Shown here: in pieces, positions 27,100-36,943 of the stretch
Layout of the letters: each line of letters opens with the position of its first letter
How positions within the stretch are numbered: position 1 is the first letter of the stretch
DNA from: JBJXHG01 sp046160865
GTDB taxonomy: Bacteria > Planctomycetota > UBA1135 > GCA-002686595
DNA length: 48,016 bases
Direction: 5' to 3'
Assembly: GCA_046160865.1 (NCBI GenBank)
Contig: JBJXHG010000009.1
Coordinates: forward strand, 1 to 48,016
Notes under the pieces: generated by a model
Databases searched by the model: none
Told to the model about the DNA's origin: nothing
Seen by the model: the letters and a program-made list of their open reading frames with translations, nothing else
Program-made: the position numbers and the translations under genes

Positions 27100-27420
27100 C
27101 GCTCTCTCCTCGGTCGCGGCGTGCGCGACGTGCGCGTGATCGTCGAACCGGCGCGTCGAGCACGCGCCGAGTCGACGAGCCTACCCCTGCGCTCGAGCGT
27201 GCGCACGCGGTGTCGCGCTGCTCGGAGCCGGCACACGAGAAACTTCGGAATCCAGGCAACCGCCAGGTCGCGGCGCAGTCCTCGGGGTTGGATGGCCCGG
27301 AGTCGGAGTGACGTGGTGAGGGGCGCCGACTGCGTGGGCAGCGCGATGGGGCCGGGCCATCCCCTCTCTTCTTCGTTCGCGGCGCCGCGCGGTGCGCGAG
27401 CGGCACCGCGGCCGAGCAGA
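27100..27420. other. 321-base gap without a recognised gene
   Basis: This lies between the start of the small membrane protein gene and the end of the aminotransferase gene (both leftward). It must hold the promoter of the former. A G+C-rich imperfect hairpin near 27385-27416 may end aminotransferase transcripts, but it has a two-base bulge and no T run. I see nothing else. Confidence 0.5.
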
Positions 27421-28614
27421 TCATCCGCGTGTCATTCGGCTCGGGGCTTTGGCCGTCCGCTTCGCGAGGAACTTGCCGGTGCGCTCGAGCGCCTTGCGGA
27501 TGTTCTCGACCGACGTCGCGTACGAGAACCGCACGTGGTCGTCGACGCCGAACGCGGAGCCGGGCACAACGGCGACGTTCTGTTCCTCGAGCAAGTCCTC
27601 GCAGAAGCCGTCGGAGCCACGCTCGTCCAAGTACGACGCGACGTCGGGGAACGCGTAGAACGCGCCGCGCGGCCAAGTCGTTTGGAGTCCGAGCTCACGC
27701 AAGCCATCGATGATGATCTTGCGGCGGCGATCGAACTCCGCGCACATCGAAGCGACTTCGGGCGGCTCGACGCGTAGCGCGGCTTCGAACGCCGCTTGCG
27801 ACACCGCGTTCGGGCAACCCGTGAGCTGGCTGTGCAGTCGCGCGACGGCCGATGCGATCTCGGTCGGCGCGGCGATATAGCCGATGCGGTAGCCCGTCAT
27901 CGCGAATGCTTTGCTCGCGCCGTCGACGATCACGGTGCGCGCGCGCACGCTGGCGCCGATCGAGGCCGGGCTGAAGTTCGGTTCGCCTTCGTACACGAGC
28001 CGGCGGTAGATTTCGTCGGAGAGGATCCACAGGTCGTGCTTCTCGGCGAGCGCGGCGATGTCGCGCACCTCGCGCTCGCTCATCACGTAGCCCGACGGAT
28101 TGCAGGGCGAGTTGACGAGGATGCCGCGCGTCTTCTTCGTGATCGCGCGGCCGATCGCCGCGATGTCGGGACCGCAGTCGGAGCGCGCGGGCACGCTCAC
28201 CGGGACGGCGCCGGCGTAGCGCACGATCTCGGTGTAGCTGACCCACGCGGGCAGCAGCAGCAGCACCTCGTCACCCGGCTCGATCAACGCGAGCGCGGCG
28301 CCCGACAAGGCGTGCTTCGCGCTGTGGCAGATCGTGATTTCGGGCGCGCTGAACTCGACGCCGCGCGTCTGCGACAGGTGCAGCGCGACGGTCTTCCGCA
28401 AGCTCTGCGTGCCTTCCGCCGGCGTGTAGCGCACCTTGCCGCTGCGCACCATCGCAGCGGCGGCGGCCTCGGCAACTTGCGGTGCGGCGAAGTCGGGCTC
28501 ACCGACCGACATGTTGATCACGTCTCGACCCTCGGCGATCAGCGCCTTCGCGCGGCTGTCGAGGGCGATCGTGGTGGAGAACGCGATGGCGGAGACGCGC
28601 TGGTTCGGGCGCAT
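27421..28614 (-). CDS. PLP-dependent aminotransferase, aspartate aminotransferase class I
   Basis: This 397-residue protein has the full set of fold-type I blocks: VGEPDFAAP (substrate loop), GKVRYTPAEGTQSLR, NSPCNPSG (PLP-contacting Asn), SDEIYRRLVYEG, and SKAFAMTGYRIGY with the PLP-binding Lys235. The family commonly uses aspartate or prephenate as amino donor or acceptor; the RYTPAEG pattern is that of the thermophile/planctomycete-type aspartate aminotransferases. Length is normal. It stands alone and diverges from the next gene across 288 bases. Confidence 0.93.
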   Translation of the reverse strand: MRPNQRVSAIAFSTTIALDSRAKALIAEGRDVINMSVGEPDFAAPQVAEAAAAAMVRSGKVRYTPAEGTQSLRKTVALHLSQTRGVEFSAPEITICHSAKHALSGAALALIEPGDEVLLLLPAWVSYTEIVRYAGAVPVSVPARSDCGPDIAAIGRAITKKTRGILVNSPCNPSGYVMSEREVRDIAALAEKHDLWILSDEIYRRLVYEGEPNFSPASIGASVRARTVIVDGASKAFAMTGYRIGYIAAPTEIASAVARLHSQLTGCPNAVSQAAFEAALRVEPPEVASMCAEFDRRRKIIIDGLRELGLQTTWPRGAFYAFPDVASYLDERGSDGFCEDLLEEQNVAVVPGSAFGVDDHVRFSYATSVENIRKALERTGKFLAKRTAKAPSRMTRG

Positions 28615-28902
28615 CGCCTGATTCTCGGAGTGCGGGCGTCGAGATCAAGGGGCCTGCGGCGGCGACTGCGCGAAGCGCCGGCTCGCCGGCGCTGCCGCGA
28701 GCTCGCGCCCGCACCGGCGAGCCGTTGCTCGGAGCCCGCGCTGGCCGCGCTTCGCCCCGGGCACGGCGGCACGTCGGAAGTTCGAGTCACGTTCGTCGTC
28801 TCCCGCGCCTCGAAATGGCGTGGTGCATCCGGGCGCCCGTTCGGTTATCGATCGTCGCTCGCGCCCGCGCCCGGTCGGCGTCCGCGATCACGAGCCATCG
28901 GT

Positions 28903-30921
28903 ATGACCCTGAAGTCGCGCCTCCTGCGGATCTTGCTCATCGTCCTCCTGATCGTGGGGGTCGGGGGCTACTTCACGTTCTCGACGCTGTTCTTCAGTCC
29001 GACGGAGAGCGATCTCGACGCGGACGTCGCCGCGCTCGTGCCGCGCGATGTCGACTTCTTCGTCGCGAAGGCGGATCTCGCCGGGCTCTTCGACGAGTTT
29101 CCGAATCTCGCGGTGATGAAGCGCGTCGAGGCGCATCCGGCGTGGAAGGCGTTTCAAGCGTCGCCGCAGTACGGCGAGCTCGCGACGTCGCTCCAGCTCG
29201 AGGCGATCACGGCGCAGATTCGCAGCTCGCTCGCACAGCTTCCGATCTCGATCGAGCCTTTGAAGCTGTTCGGCGGCCGCGATCTCGCCGCCGCGGGCTA
29301 CTTCCGCGGCGCCGACCTCAACCTCGCGGATTGGGCGGTGTACGGCCGCGCGAACTGGATGGGGAAACTCGCCGCGTCCGCACTCGAGCACCCGGGGCTG
29401 ATCGGGCTCGCGAAGCAGGGCATCACCGCCACGGTGGATCCGCAGTTCGTGAAGCTCTCCGGCGGCCAACTGACGCGCACGCTGTACGTCACGCGCCTGC
29501 GCGACGTCGTGATCGTCGCGACGCAGCCCGAGCTCGCGCGCGCTGCGCACGAGCTCACGGCGAAGGGCTACCAGGACTCGTTCCTGCAGAGCGCGGCGTA
29601 CTTCGACCACATCCAGAGCGCGAACCGCGACGCGCAGCGCGACGAGCTCGAGATCTACCTGAACTCGCGCAAGCTGTTCGAGAACCTGCGCTTCACGAGC
29701 GCTTGGCCCAATCCGGCCAGTCAGGATTTCCTGCCTGCGTTCCTGGGCCGGTTCTTCCAGCTCCACTCGATCAAGAACGCGATCGGCGTCGTCGGCATCG
29801 ACGAGGGCGTGTCGATCGATTTGCACGGCGACTTCTCGTCGGAGCAGATCAGCGCGGAGCAAGAGCGGCTGTACCGCGTGCGCGGCTTCGATCAGAACAC
29901 GATCCTCGCCGACACGGCGCGACTCGCGCCAGCGGACACGTCGCTGTTCGTGTTCCTGCACGCCGGCGTCGGCGACTTGCTCACGATGATCGTCGCGGCA
30001 TTCGAGCCCGCGTTGCGAACGAACCTCGAGGATGCGATCCGCAACACGGGCAAGTACCAGAGTCTCGCGCAATTCGTGAAGGAGCTCGACGGCGCGCTCA
30101 AGGGTCGCGTGGCGCTGATCGTGCGGCCGAACGACTATCCGCCCGATCCGGACGGGCCGCCGCACGACGGCACACCCGTGCCGGCCGTCGCGCTCGTGCT
30201 GTGGACGAAGAATGTCGAGACGATCAACGCGCTGCGCGAGACGATCGGCTCGCAAGGCGCGAAGTTTGGCTTGCAGGGCCGCAAGCCGGGCGAGCCGGGC
30301 TACTTCCGCAACAGCGAAGCCGGGCACGACACGCGCGAGTTCTGGTCGCAGTTCATCCCGGGCACGGGGATCGTCGCGACCGGCAACTCCGGCGAGCTCA
30401 CGATCGTGACGAACTCGCTCGGGATGCTCGGCCACATCCTCAAGACCTACACGCAAGGCGGCACGAAGTATCCGCGGCTCGCGGAAGACAGCCGATTCGA
30501 AGCGCTCGTGACGACGTCCTTGCCGCGCGCGAACGTCCTCGTCTGGGCGAACCCGCAGACGGCCGCGAAGATCGTCGAGTCCGGGCTGCAGCGCTACGCG
30601 CAGGACACCGTGTTCGATCAGGTCGATTGGAAGATGGAGCGCGTTCGTATCCAAGGCCAAGTGCTGCGCGAGCAGTTTCCCGGCAAGGGCGAAGCCGCTT
30701 TGAGCCCCGACGAGAAGCAGAAGCTCGAGAGCACGGTCGACCAGCGGATCGACGCGATGGAAGCGAAGATCCGTGCCGAGCAAGTGCCCGCGATCATCGC
30801 GGAGCAGCAGCGGATCCTCACGTACTGCAAGGCCGTGCAGGCCGCGTTGTGCTTGCTCGTCCTCGATCCGAAGAGCTTCGAGCTCTCGATCCGCGCGACG
30901 GTTCCGCTCGCAGCGGAGTGA
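28903..30921 (+). CDS. large membrane-anchored exported protein of unknown function
   Basis: At 672 residues, starting at ATG 28903, which places a single transmembrane helix at about 8-27 (RILLIVLLIVGVGGYFTF) as an N-terminal anchor. The rest is predicted outside the cytoplasm: VPRDVDFFVAKADL near 45 recalls the opening of DUF3352-type proteins, where a lipoprotein-like domain assesses 'principal' values, but I cannot confirm membership. No catalytic motif is seen; a Cys pair occurs near 643-650. It is followed by a 211-base gap and a tRNA gene. Confidence 0.75.
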   Translation: MTLKSRLLRILLIVLLIVGVGGYFTFSTLFFSPTESDLDADVAALVPRDVDFFVAKADLAGLFDEFPNLAVMKRVEAHPAWKAFQASPQYGELATSLQLEAITAQIRSSLAQLPISIEPLKLFGGRDLAAAGYFRGADLNLADWAVYGRANWMGKLAASALEHPGLIGLAKQGITATVDPQFVKLSGGQLTRTLYVTRLRDVVIVATQPELARAAHELTAKGYQDSFLQSAAYFDHIQSANRDAQRDELEIYLNSRKLFENLRFTSAWPNPASQDFLPAFLGRFFQLHSIKNAIGVVGIDEGVSIDLHGDFSSEQISAEQERLYRVRGFDQNTILADTARLAPADTSLFVFLHAGVGDLLTMIVAAFEPALRTNLEDAIRNTGKYQSLAQFVKELDGALKGRVALIVRPNDYPPDPDGPPHDGTPVPAVALVLWTKNVETINALRETIGSQGAKFGLQGRKPGEPGYFRNSEAGHDTREFWSQFIPGTGIVATGNSGELTIVTNSLGMLGHILKTYTQGGTKYPRLAEDSRFEALVTTSLPRANVLVWANPQTAAKIVESGLQRYAQDTVFDQVDWKMERVRIQGQVLREQFPGKGEAALSPDEKQKLESTVDQRIDAMEAKIRAEQVPAIIAEQQRILTYCKAVQAALCLLVLDPKSFELSIRATVPLAAE

Positions 30922-31132
30922 GGACGAACGAGCGACTGCGGGGTCCCGCGCAATGGATCGACGGTCGCACGATCCGAGGTCGGCGAGGATCGATTCCGAC
31001 CCGAAAGCGCCGCTCCGAGCGCGTTGGCGCGACCGCAGCACGGCCTCGCGAGAAGTGCGGGCGAGCGCCGGTCATCGACGGTCGATCGCGCCTCGGCATC
31101 ACGAAGCGGGCCTCGTCAGCAATCCTCGTGAG

Positions 31133-31220
31133 TGGTGCCCCGGACTGGATTCGAACCAGCATGGGGGTTTAGCCCACAGGCACCTCAAGCCTGCGCGTCT
31201 GCCAATTCCGCCACCGGGGC
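31133..31220 (-). tRNA. tRNA-Leu, anticodon GAG
   Basis: Reading leftward, a 7-base acceptor stem (GCCCCGG at 31220-31214 with CCGGGGC at 31143-31137) folds with a D arm, an anticodon stem CAGGC/GCCTG around loop TTGAGGT, a long variable arm and a T arm with GGTTCGAATCC. The anticodon GAG is at 31186-31184. Discriminator A and an encoded CCA (31135-31133) follow. The 88-base length and long variable arm are those of a leucine tRNA. Confidence 0.96.
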
Positions 31221-31432
31221 ACCGAAAGGGGCGCGGAGTCTAGGCAGCACGCGGATCCATGGCAAGTCCGGCGCGTGCTCGCGCAGGGCCGAGCGACGGG
31301 CGCCGGGTCGCGAGTGCGCGTGCCGTTCGAGTTGCCGGGCCATGTGCGCGCGATTGACAGCGATTCGGGCCTCGTTACGGTCTTTCGCCCGCGTGAACCG
31401 GCGTCGAAGCGGCGCGCGAAACCGAGGATCTC

Positions 31433-32635
<1,203 letters not shown>

Positions 32636-32689
32636 GCAAGCGGCGTGCGCGCTCGCGCGCGGCCTACGAGCGCGACGTCGTCGCGGTTG

Positions 32690-34036
32690 TCAGTACGACG
32701 CGTCGAGCACGATCGCGCAGCGATGGCCGGAGAGGAAGCTCTGGCCGCTCGGGTTGGTGAACAAAGCCTGCACGTGCAGAGTGCGCGCGCCCTCGCTCGG
32801 TGTGATGCTCGGCGTCGGCAGCGTCACCGTCAGCGTGCCGCTGCTCGGCAGGACGTAACCCTTCCATACGCGCAGCAGCGGCGTCAGCGGCGGCTGAGCC
32901 GCGACGACAGGCATCGCCGACTGCGAACGGTCGACCAGCAGCACACCGTTCCATTCCGGCCGATAGTCGAAGGTTGCCGCGTCGCACACGAACAACTTCA
33001 CGCGGTCACCCGGAGCGCCCGTGAGAGTCACGTCGAATGGCTGCGTCTCGCGGATCAGCGATGCGGAGCCGATCGAGTGCGGCGTTCCGCCGATCACGGT
33101 GGCGGAGGACGGATGCGAGATCGACGGTGACATCACGAACAAGTTCATGCCGCCGCAGTAGCCGTCGCTTCCCCCGAACGTCGTACTGCTCACGAGCACG
33201 GCGCTCGATTCGGCCGGATGAGACTCTGATGCGAGCGACACGCCTCGGCCTCCATAGCCGCCGCATCCGGGACAGTAGGGCTCCGGACCCTCCGTCGCTG
33301 CTCCCCCGAACCCGCCCGTCAGCGTCGAGTGAAGCGCAGCCAGAAAGCTCGACTCGCGCAGCCGCGCTCCGTCACCTGCATCGGCTCCGTCCAACCCCAG
33401 CAACGGTCCGATGAAGGTGTCCGAACCACCGAGCAACGTGCATCCGCTCAGCGCGAGGTTTGCCGTACGCGCGAACAGGCCCGATCCGCAGTCCAGCGGC
33501 CCGCAGGAACTGCTCAGCACGTTGACCGGCGCTCCGAACAGGTTGCAGTTCGCGAGCGCTACGTCGGCGCAATCGAGGGCGCTCACTCCGTCGGTGCCGA
33601 AGTGATAGCCCGAGGAGATCGGGAACAGGTCCGCACCCCTCCCCGTGAAACGAGAGTCCTGCACGCGCACCGATCCGACGTCGTCGGAGAGATACAGGCC
33701 GTACCTCAGGAGCGCGTTCTGGTTGGCGCCGTCGCCATCCACCTGCAAGTTCGCCAGCACCGCCGTCTGGCCTCTTCCAAGCCCGATGATCCGCACGCCT
33801 TCGGTCAGCTGGATCACACCGCCGAGATCTCCGACGACCGTCAGGCTCTTTCCGAGCAACCGGAAGCCGTTGTAGGTCCCGGGCTTCACGAGGACCGTGT
33901 CACCGTCCTCCGCCGCGTCGACCGCCGCTCGTAGATCCGTGAACGGTTGGCCGGGACCGACGACGATCACCCCGGCGAGCGCATTCGAGCACCACGAGGC
34001 GACGCAGCACGACGCGAGCACGAGCGGGGTCTTCAT
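32690..34036 (-). CDS. exported right-handed beta-helix (pectate-lyase-like fold) protein
   Basis: At 448 residues, starting at ATG 34036 where a signal peptide begins (MKTPLVLASCCVASWCSNALAG). The mature start, PFTDLRAAVDAAEDGDTV followed by LVKPGTYNGF, is the usual opening of beta-helix 'periplasmic copper-binding/pectate lyase' repeat proteins. Repeated strands with N..L.G.. turns run to about 340. The last 100 residues, ending LHVQALFTNPSGQSF...CAIVLDASY, resemble a tail I associate with secreted planctomycete proteins. No catalytic site is evident. Function is unknown; a surface role is likely. Confidence 0.78.
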   Translation of the reverse strand: MKTPLVLASCCVASWCSNALAGVIVVGPGQPFTDLRAAVDAAEDGDTVLVKPGTYNGFRLLGKSLTVVGDLGGVIQLTEGVRIIGLGRGQTAVLANLQVDGDGANQNALLRYGLYLSDDVGSVRVQDSRFTGRGADLFPISSGYHFGTDGVSALDCADVALANCNLFGAPVNVLSSSCGPLDCGSGLFARTANLALSGCTLLGGSDTFIGPLLGLDGADAGDGARLRESSFLAALHSTLTGGFGGAATEGPEPYCPGCGGYGGRGVSLASESHPAESSAVLVSSTTFGGSDGYCGGMNLFVMSPSISHPSSATVIGGTPHSIGSASLIRETQPFDVTLTGAPGDRVKLFVCDAATFDYRPEWNGVLLVDRSQSAMPVVAAQPPLTPLLRVWKGYVLPSSGTLTVTLPTPSITPSEGARTLHVQALFTNPSGQSFLSGHRCAIVLDASY

Positions 34037-34204
34037 GATTTTGACGAAGAGCGGCGATCCGTGAGCTCGCGGCGCGCCGGGCCTGCGCCGACGACGGGCG
34101 ACGTTCCGCAGGTGTGGCGCGTGTCTTCTGAAGTCTGGACGCTCGCCGGCCGCGGCGTGGTTCGCAATACTCCCCGTTCTTCGCCGGGGCCCTCCGGTAT
34201 CCGC

Positions 34205-35179
34205 ATGATCGATCCTGAATCCAGCGCGCCGCCCGCCTCGGCTGACCCACAACCCGCCGACGCCGCGATGGGCGGCAGCCCGTACAAGAACCTGTTCGTG
34301 CCCCTGGTCGTGGTGCCCGCGGTGATCGTCGGCGCGATCGTGCTCGTGTTCCTGTTCTTCGGTGCGATCGCGGGCCACGAAGCGACGCTCGAGGAGAACC
34401 TCGACCGCGTCGTCGCGGGCGGCGCAGGCGATCACCAGCAAGCGGCGTTCAATCTCGTGCGGCAGATCGCGGAGAACCAGGCCGCACGCGCGGAAGGCCG
34501 CGAACTACCGTGGCCGGTCGACGCGAGCTTCCTCCCGCGACTCGACAAGGCTTGGGAAACGACGCCTACGGACGAGCGCTTGATCCGGCTCGTGCTCGCG
34601 AGCCTTTCCGGCCAGCTCGGCGACCCCGGTGCGACGGGCAAGCTGATTTCGCTCCTCGACTCGCCGCTCGCCGAGGACGAGGACGGCGTGCAGTTCCACG
34701 CGTTGGCGAACTTGGGCGGGTTGGCCGATCCCGCTGCGGCGGCTCCGATCGCGCGCTTCCTCGAGCAGAGTCCCGACAACGGACTGCGCAGCGTCGCAGC
34801 GGTCGCGCTCCAGCGCATCCCGGGCGAAGTCGCAACCGCAGCGTTGCGCGGAGCCCTCGACGACCCGGCCTTCGAAGTGCGCGCGAACGCGGCGATCGCG
34901 CTGTCGACGCGCGGCGATGCGGCGGGAGCGGAGATGCTCGTGTCGCTCCTCGATCCGGCGACGTATGCCGAGCAGCATGCGCACGATGCCAAGAAGTACG
35001 CCGTTGCGCGCAGGATCAGCGAGAGCCGCGTGCAGGCGGTAGCCGCGCTGGCGCGCCTGCGCCGCCCGGAGGATCGGGAGCGGTTGAGCGCGCTCGCCGA
35101 CGCGGAGAAGGATCTCGCGGTGCGCGAGGCTGCGATGAAGGCGCTCCGCTTGGTGCAGGACGAGCCCGAGGCGCGCTGA
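34205..35179 (+). CDS. membrane-anchored HEAT-repeat protein
   Basis: At 324 residues, starting at ATG 34205. A Pro/Ala-rich N-terminus is followed by one transmembrane helix (about 30-53, VPLVVVPAVIVGAIVLVFLFF). Then come HEAT-like helical repeats: residues 105-300 have several 'L...L.D......A..AL..' units such as DDPAFEVRANAAIALSTRGD. Such repeats serve as protein-binding scaffolds. It is divergent from the beta-helix gene (168-base gap). It precedes the inverted-repeat element and the respiratory operon, but whether it belongs with that operon is not shown. Confidence 0.82.
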   Translation: MIDPESSAPPASADPQPADAAMGGSPYKNLFVPLVVVPAVIVGAIVLVFLFFGAIAGHEATLEENLDRVVAGGAGDHQQAAFNLVRQIAENQAARAEGRELPWPVDASFLPRLDKAWETTPTDERLIRLVLASLSGQLGDPGATGKLISLLDSPLAEDEDGVQFHALANLGGLADPAAAAPIARFLEQSPDNGLRSVAAVALQRIPGEVATAALRGALDDPAFEVRANAAIALSTRGDAAGAEMLVSLLDPATYAEQHAHDAKKYAVARRISESRVQAVAALARLRRPEDRERLSALADAEKDLAVREAAMKALRLVQDEPEAR

Positions 35180-35180
35180 C

Positions 35181-35324
35181 GAGTCTGTCCCCGTTCATTG
35201 TGCTTGGCGCGCCTGAAGCCCGTGCGACGGCTCAACTTGCGCACGCGCGGCTCCGGCCGCGGCCGCAAGTCGTTGGCGTCGCGGCTCGAACGGCGCGCCG
35301 AGCACAATGAACGGGGACAGACTC
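35181..35324. repeat. 144-base element with 33-base inverted repeats
   Basis: Arms at 35181-35213 and 35292-35324 are inverted complements at 32 of 33 positions; the outer part includes GAGTCTGTCCCCG and its complement. The 78 bases between contain a further stem, ACTTGCG with CGCAAGT. The element begins one base after the stop codon of the HEAT-repeat gene. It could be a REPIN or MITE-like mobile repeat, or a strong bidirectional hairpin. I did not see another copy in this window. Confidence 0.75.
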
Positions 35325-35538
35325 CGTGCGCGGCGTTGGCGCGGAGGTGGGGCGTACGACGCGCGCGACGCGACTCCGCGATCGAAATCGAGCGACGTGG
35401 GCGTGCACCCGAACGCGCAGCGCGCGCGCGATTTGGTTTCGAAGGCTTGCGAAGCGCAGGGGGCTTTTCCAATCTGTTCGCGCCCCGTACAAGGTCCGCG
35501 CAGCACGCATCCCGGTGCGGGTCACGCCCGATCTCTCC

Positions 35539-36105
35539 GTGTCCGACGCCCTCAAGACCGAACCGCCGCCCGAGTCCAAAGCCGCGCCGCTCCTGAGATC
35601 GCCCCTGCGCGGCGAGATCACGCGGCGTGGCGTGTTCTCAGTTCTTGGCCTCGCCTGGGGCACGTTCACGGCGGCGAGCGTCGCGGGACTCGGAGCGCTG
35701 ACGCGCTTCATGTTCCCGAACGTGCTCTACGAGCCGCCGCAAGAGTTCAAGGTCGGCTTCCCGTCCGAGTTCACGGTCGACGCCGTCGACGAGCGCTTCA
35801 AGGCCTCGCGCGGCATCTGGATCGTGCGCGAGTCGGCGGGGTTCTACGTCCTGTCGACGGTCTGCACGCACCTCGGTTGCACACCGAACTGGCTGTCGGC
35901 GGAGGAGAAGTTCAAGTGCCCCTGCCACGGCTCCGGATTCCAGAAGACCGGCGTCAACTTCGAAGGTCCGGCTCCGCGTCCGCTCGAACGCTACAAAGTG
36001 ACGTTCGCCGATGACGGCCAGATCCTGATCGACAAGAACACGAAGTATCAGGAAGAGAAGGGCCAGTGGGTGCTCGACGGCGCCTACCTGACCTACGTCG
36101 GTTGA
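35539..36105 (+). CDS. Rieske iron-sulfur protein of a cytochrome b complex
   Basis: About 188 residues from the GTG at 35539. The start is uncertain: GTG 35515 or a longer ATG at 35326 are possible. A twin-arginine-like RRGVFSVLGLAWGTF membrane anchor precedes the Rieske domain. Cluster ligands are Cys109 and His111 in CTHLGC and Cys127 and His130 in CPCHGSGF; Cys114 and Cys129 would form the conserved disulfide. It takes an electron from quinol at the outer side of the membrane. It is the first gene of the operon with cytochrome b6, 50 bases upstream of it. Confidence 0.93.
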   Translation: MSDALKTEPPPESKAAPLLRSPLRGEITRRGVFSVLGLAWGTFTAASVAGLGALTRFMFPNVLYEPPQEFKVGFPSEFTVDAVDERFKASRGIWIVRESAGFYVLSTVCTHLGCTPNWLSAEEKFKCPCHGSGFQKTGVNFEGPAPRPLERYKVTFADDGQILIDKNTKYQEEKGQWVLDGAYLTYVG

Positions 36106-36155
36106 GTTCCGTGCTGCCCCCCCGCGCCCGTTCGTAGGACTTCCGCCGCACCTGA

Positions 36156-36932
36156 ATGGACAAGATCTACGCCTACATTCGGTCCACCCAGCTGTGGAAG
36201 TCGCTCTTCCGGCACGGCTACCCGGACACGCCGCGCAACCGCACGCTCGCGGTGCTCTCGAACTTCTTCCTGCACCTGCACCCGGTCAAGGTGCGGCGCT
36301 CGGGCATCCGCCTCTCGTACACGTGGTGCATGGGAGGCCTGACGTTCTTCCTGTTCATCATCGAGACGATCACCGGTCTCCTGCTGATGTTCTATTACCG
36401 GCCCACGGCCGAGCTCGCGTACCGCGACATCTTCGCGCTGCGTGAGTACGTCTCGATCGGCGTGATGCGCGAGATGCACCGCTGGGCGGCGCACATGATG
36501 GTCATCACCGTGTGGCTGCACATGTACCGTGTGTTCCTCACGGGCTCGTACAAGCCGCCGCGCGAGTTCAACTGGAACGTCGGCGTCATCTTGCTCGTGC
36601 TCACGCTGCTCTTGTCGTTCACAGGCTACCTGTTGCCTTGGGACCAGCTCGCCGTCTGGGCCGTCACCGTCGGCACGAACATGGCGCGCGCGACGCCCTT
36701 CATCGGTCACGAAGGGCCGGGAGCCGCGCTCCTCTCGTTCGGTGGCCTCGAGTTCATCCACGCCGGCGACGACGTGCGCTTCGCGCTGCTGTCGGGACGC
36801 TTCGTCGGTGAGGCGACGCTGCTGCGCTTCTACGTGCTCCATTGCGTCGGCTTCCCGCTCGTCGCCGCGACGCTGATGGCGGTCCACTTCTGGCGCGTTC
36901 GCAAGGACGGCGGCATCTCGGGGCCGCTGTAG
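36156..36932 (+). CDS. cytochrome b6-type subunit
   Basis: At 258 residues with four main membrane helices. Haem ligands are His108 (MHRW) and His122 (WLHMYR) in one helix and His229 (VLHC) and His244 (AVHF) in another. The second pair is spaced by 14 residues as in b6 rather than 13 as in bc1 cytochrome b. The C-terminus HFWRVRKDGGISGPL is close to the b6 consensus. It holds the two b haems across the membrane and the quinol site with the Rieske protein. The subunit-IV part is encoded separately, 11 bases downstream. Confidence 0.95.
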   Translation: MDKIYAYIRSTQLWKSLFRHGYPDTPRNRTLAVLSNFFLHLHPVKVRRSGIRLSYTWCMGGLTFFLFIIETITGLLLMFYYRPTAELAYRDIFALREYVSIGVMREMHRWAAHMMVITVWLHMYRVFLTGSYKPPREFNWNVGVILLVLTLLLSFTGYLLPWDQLAVWAVTVGTNMARATPFIGHEGPGAALLSFGGLEFIHAGDDVRFALLSGRFVGEATLLRFYVLHCVGFPLVAATLMAVHFWRVRKDGGISGPL

Positions 36933-36943
36933 GAGTCGAGCCG

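Noticed and set aside
27100..27420. Possible small RNA or riboswitch in the gap
   Set aside because: Only imperfect GC-rich pairing and no known motif.
35326..35538. N-terminal extension of the Rieske protein from an upstream ATG
   Set aside because: The added residues are Arg-rich and unlike any Rieske leader, and the frame begins at the end of the repeat element.
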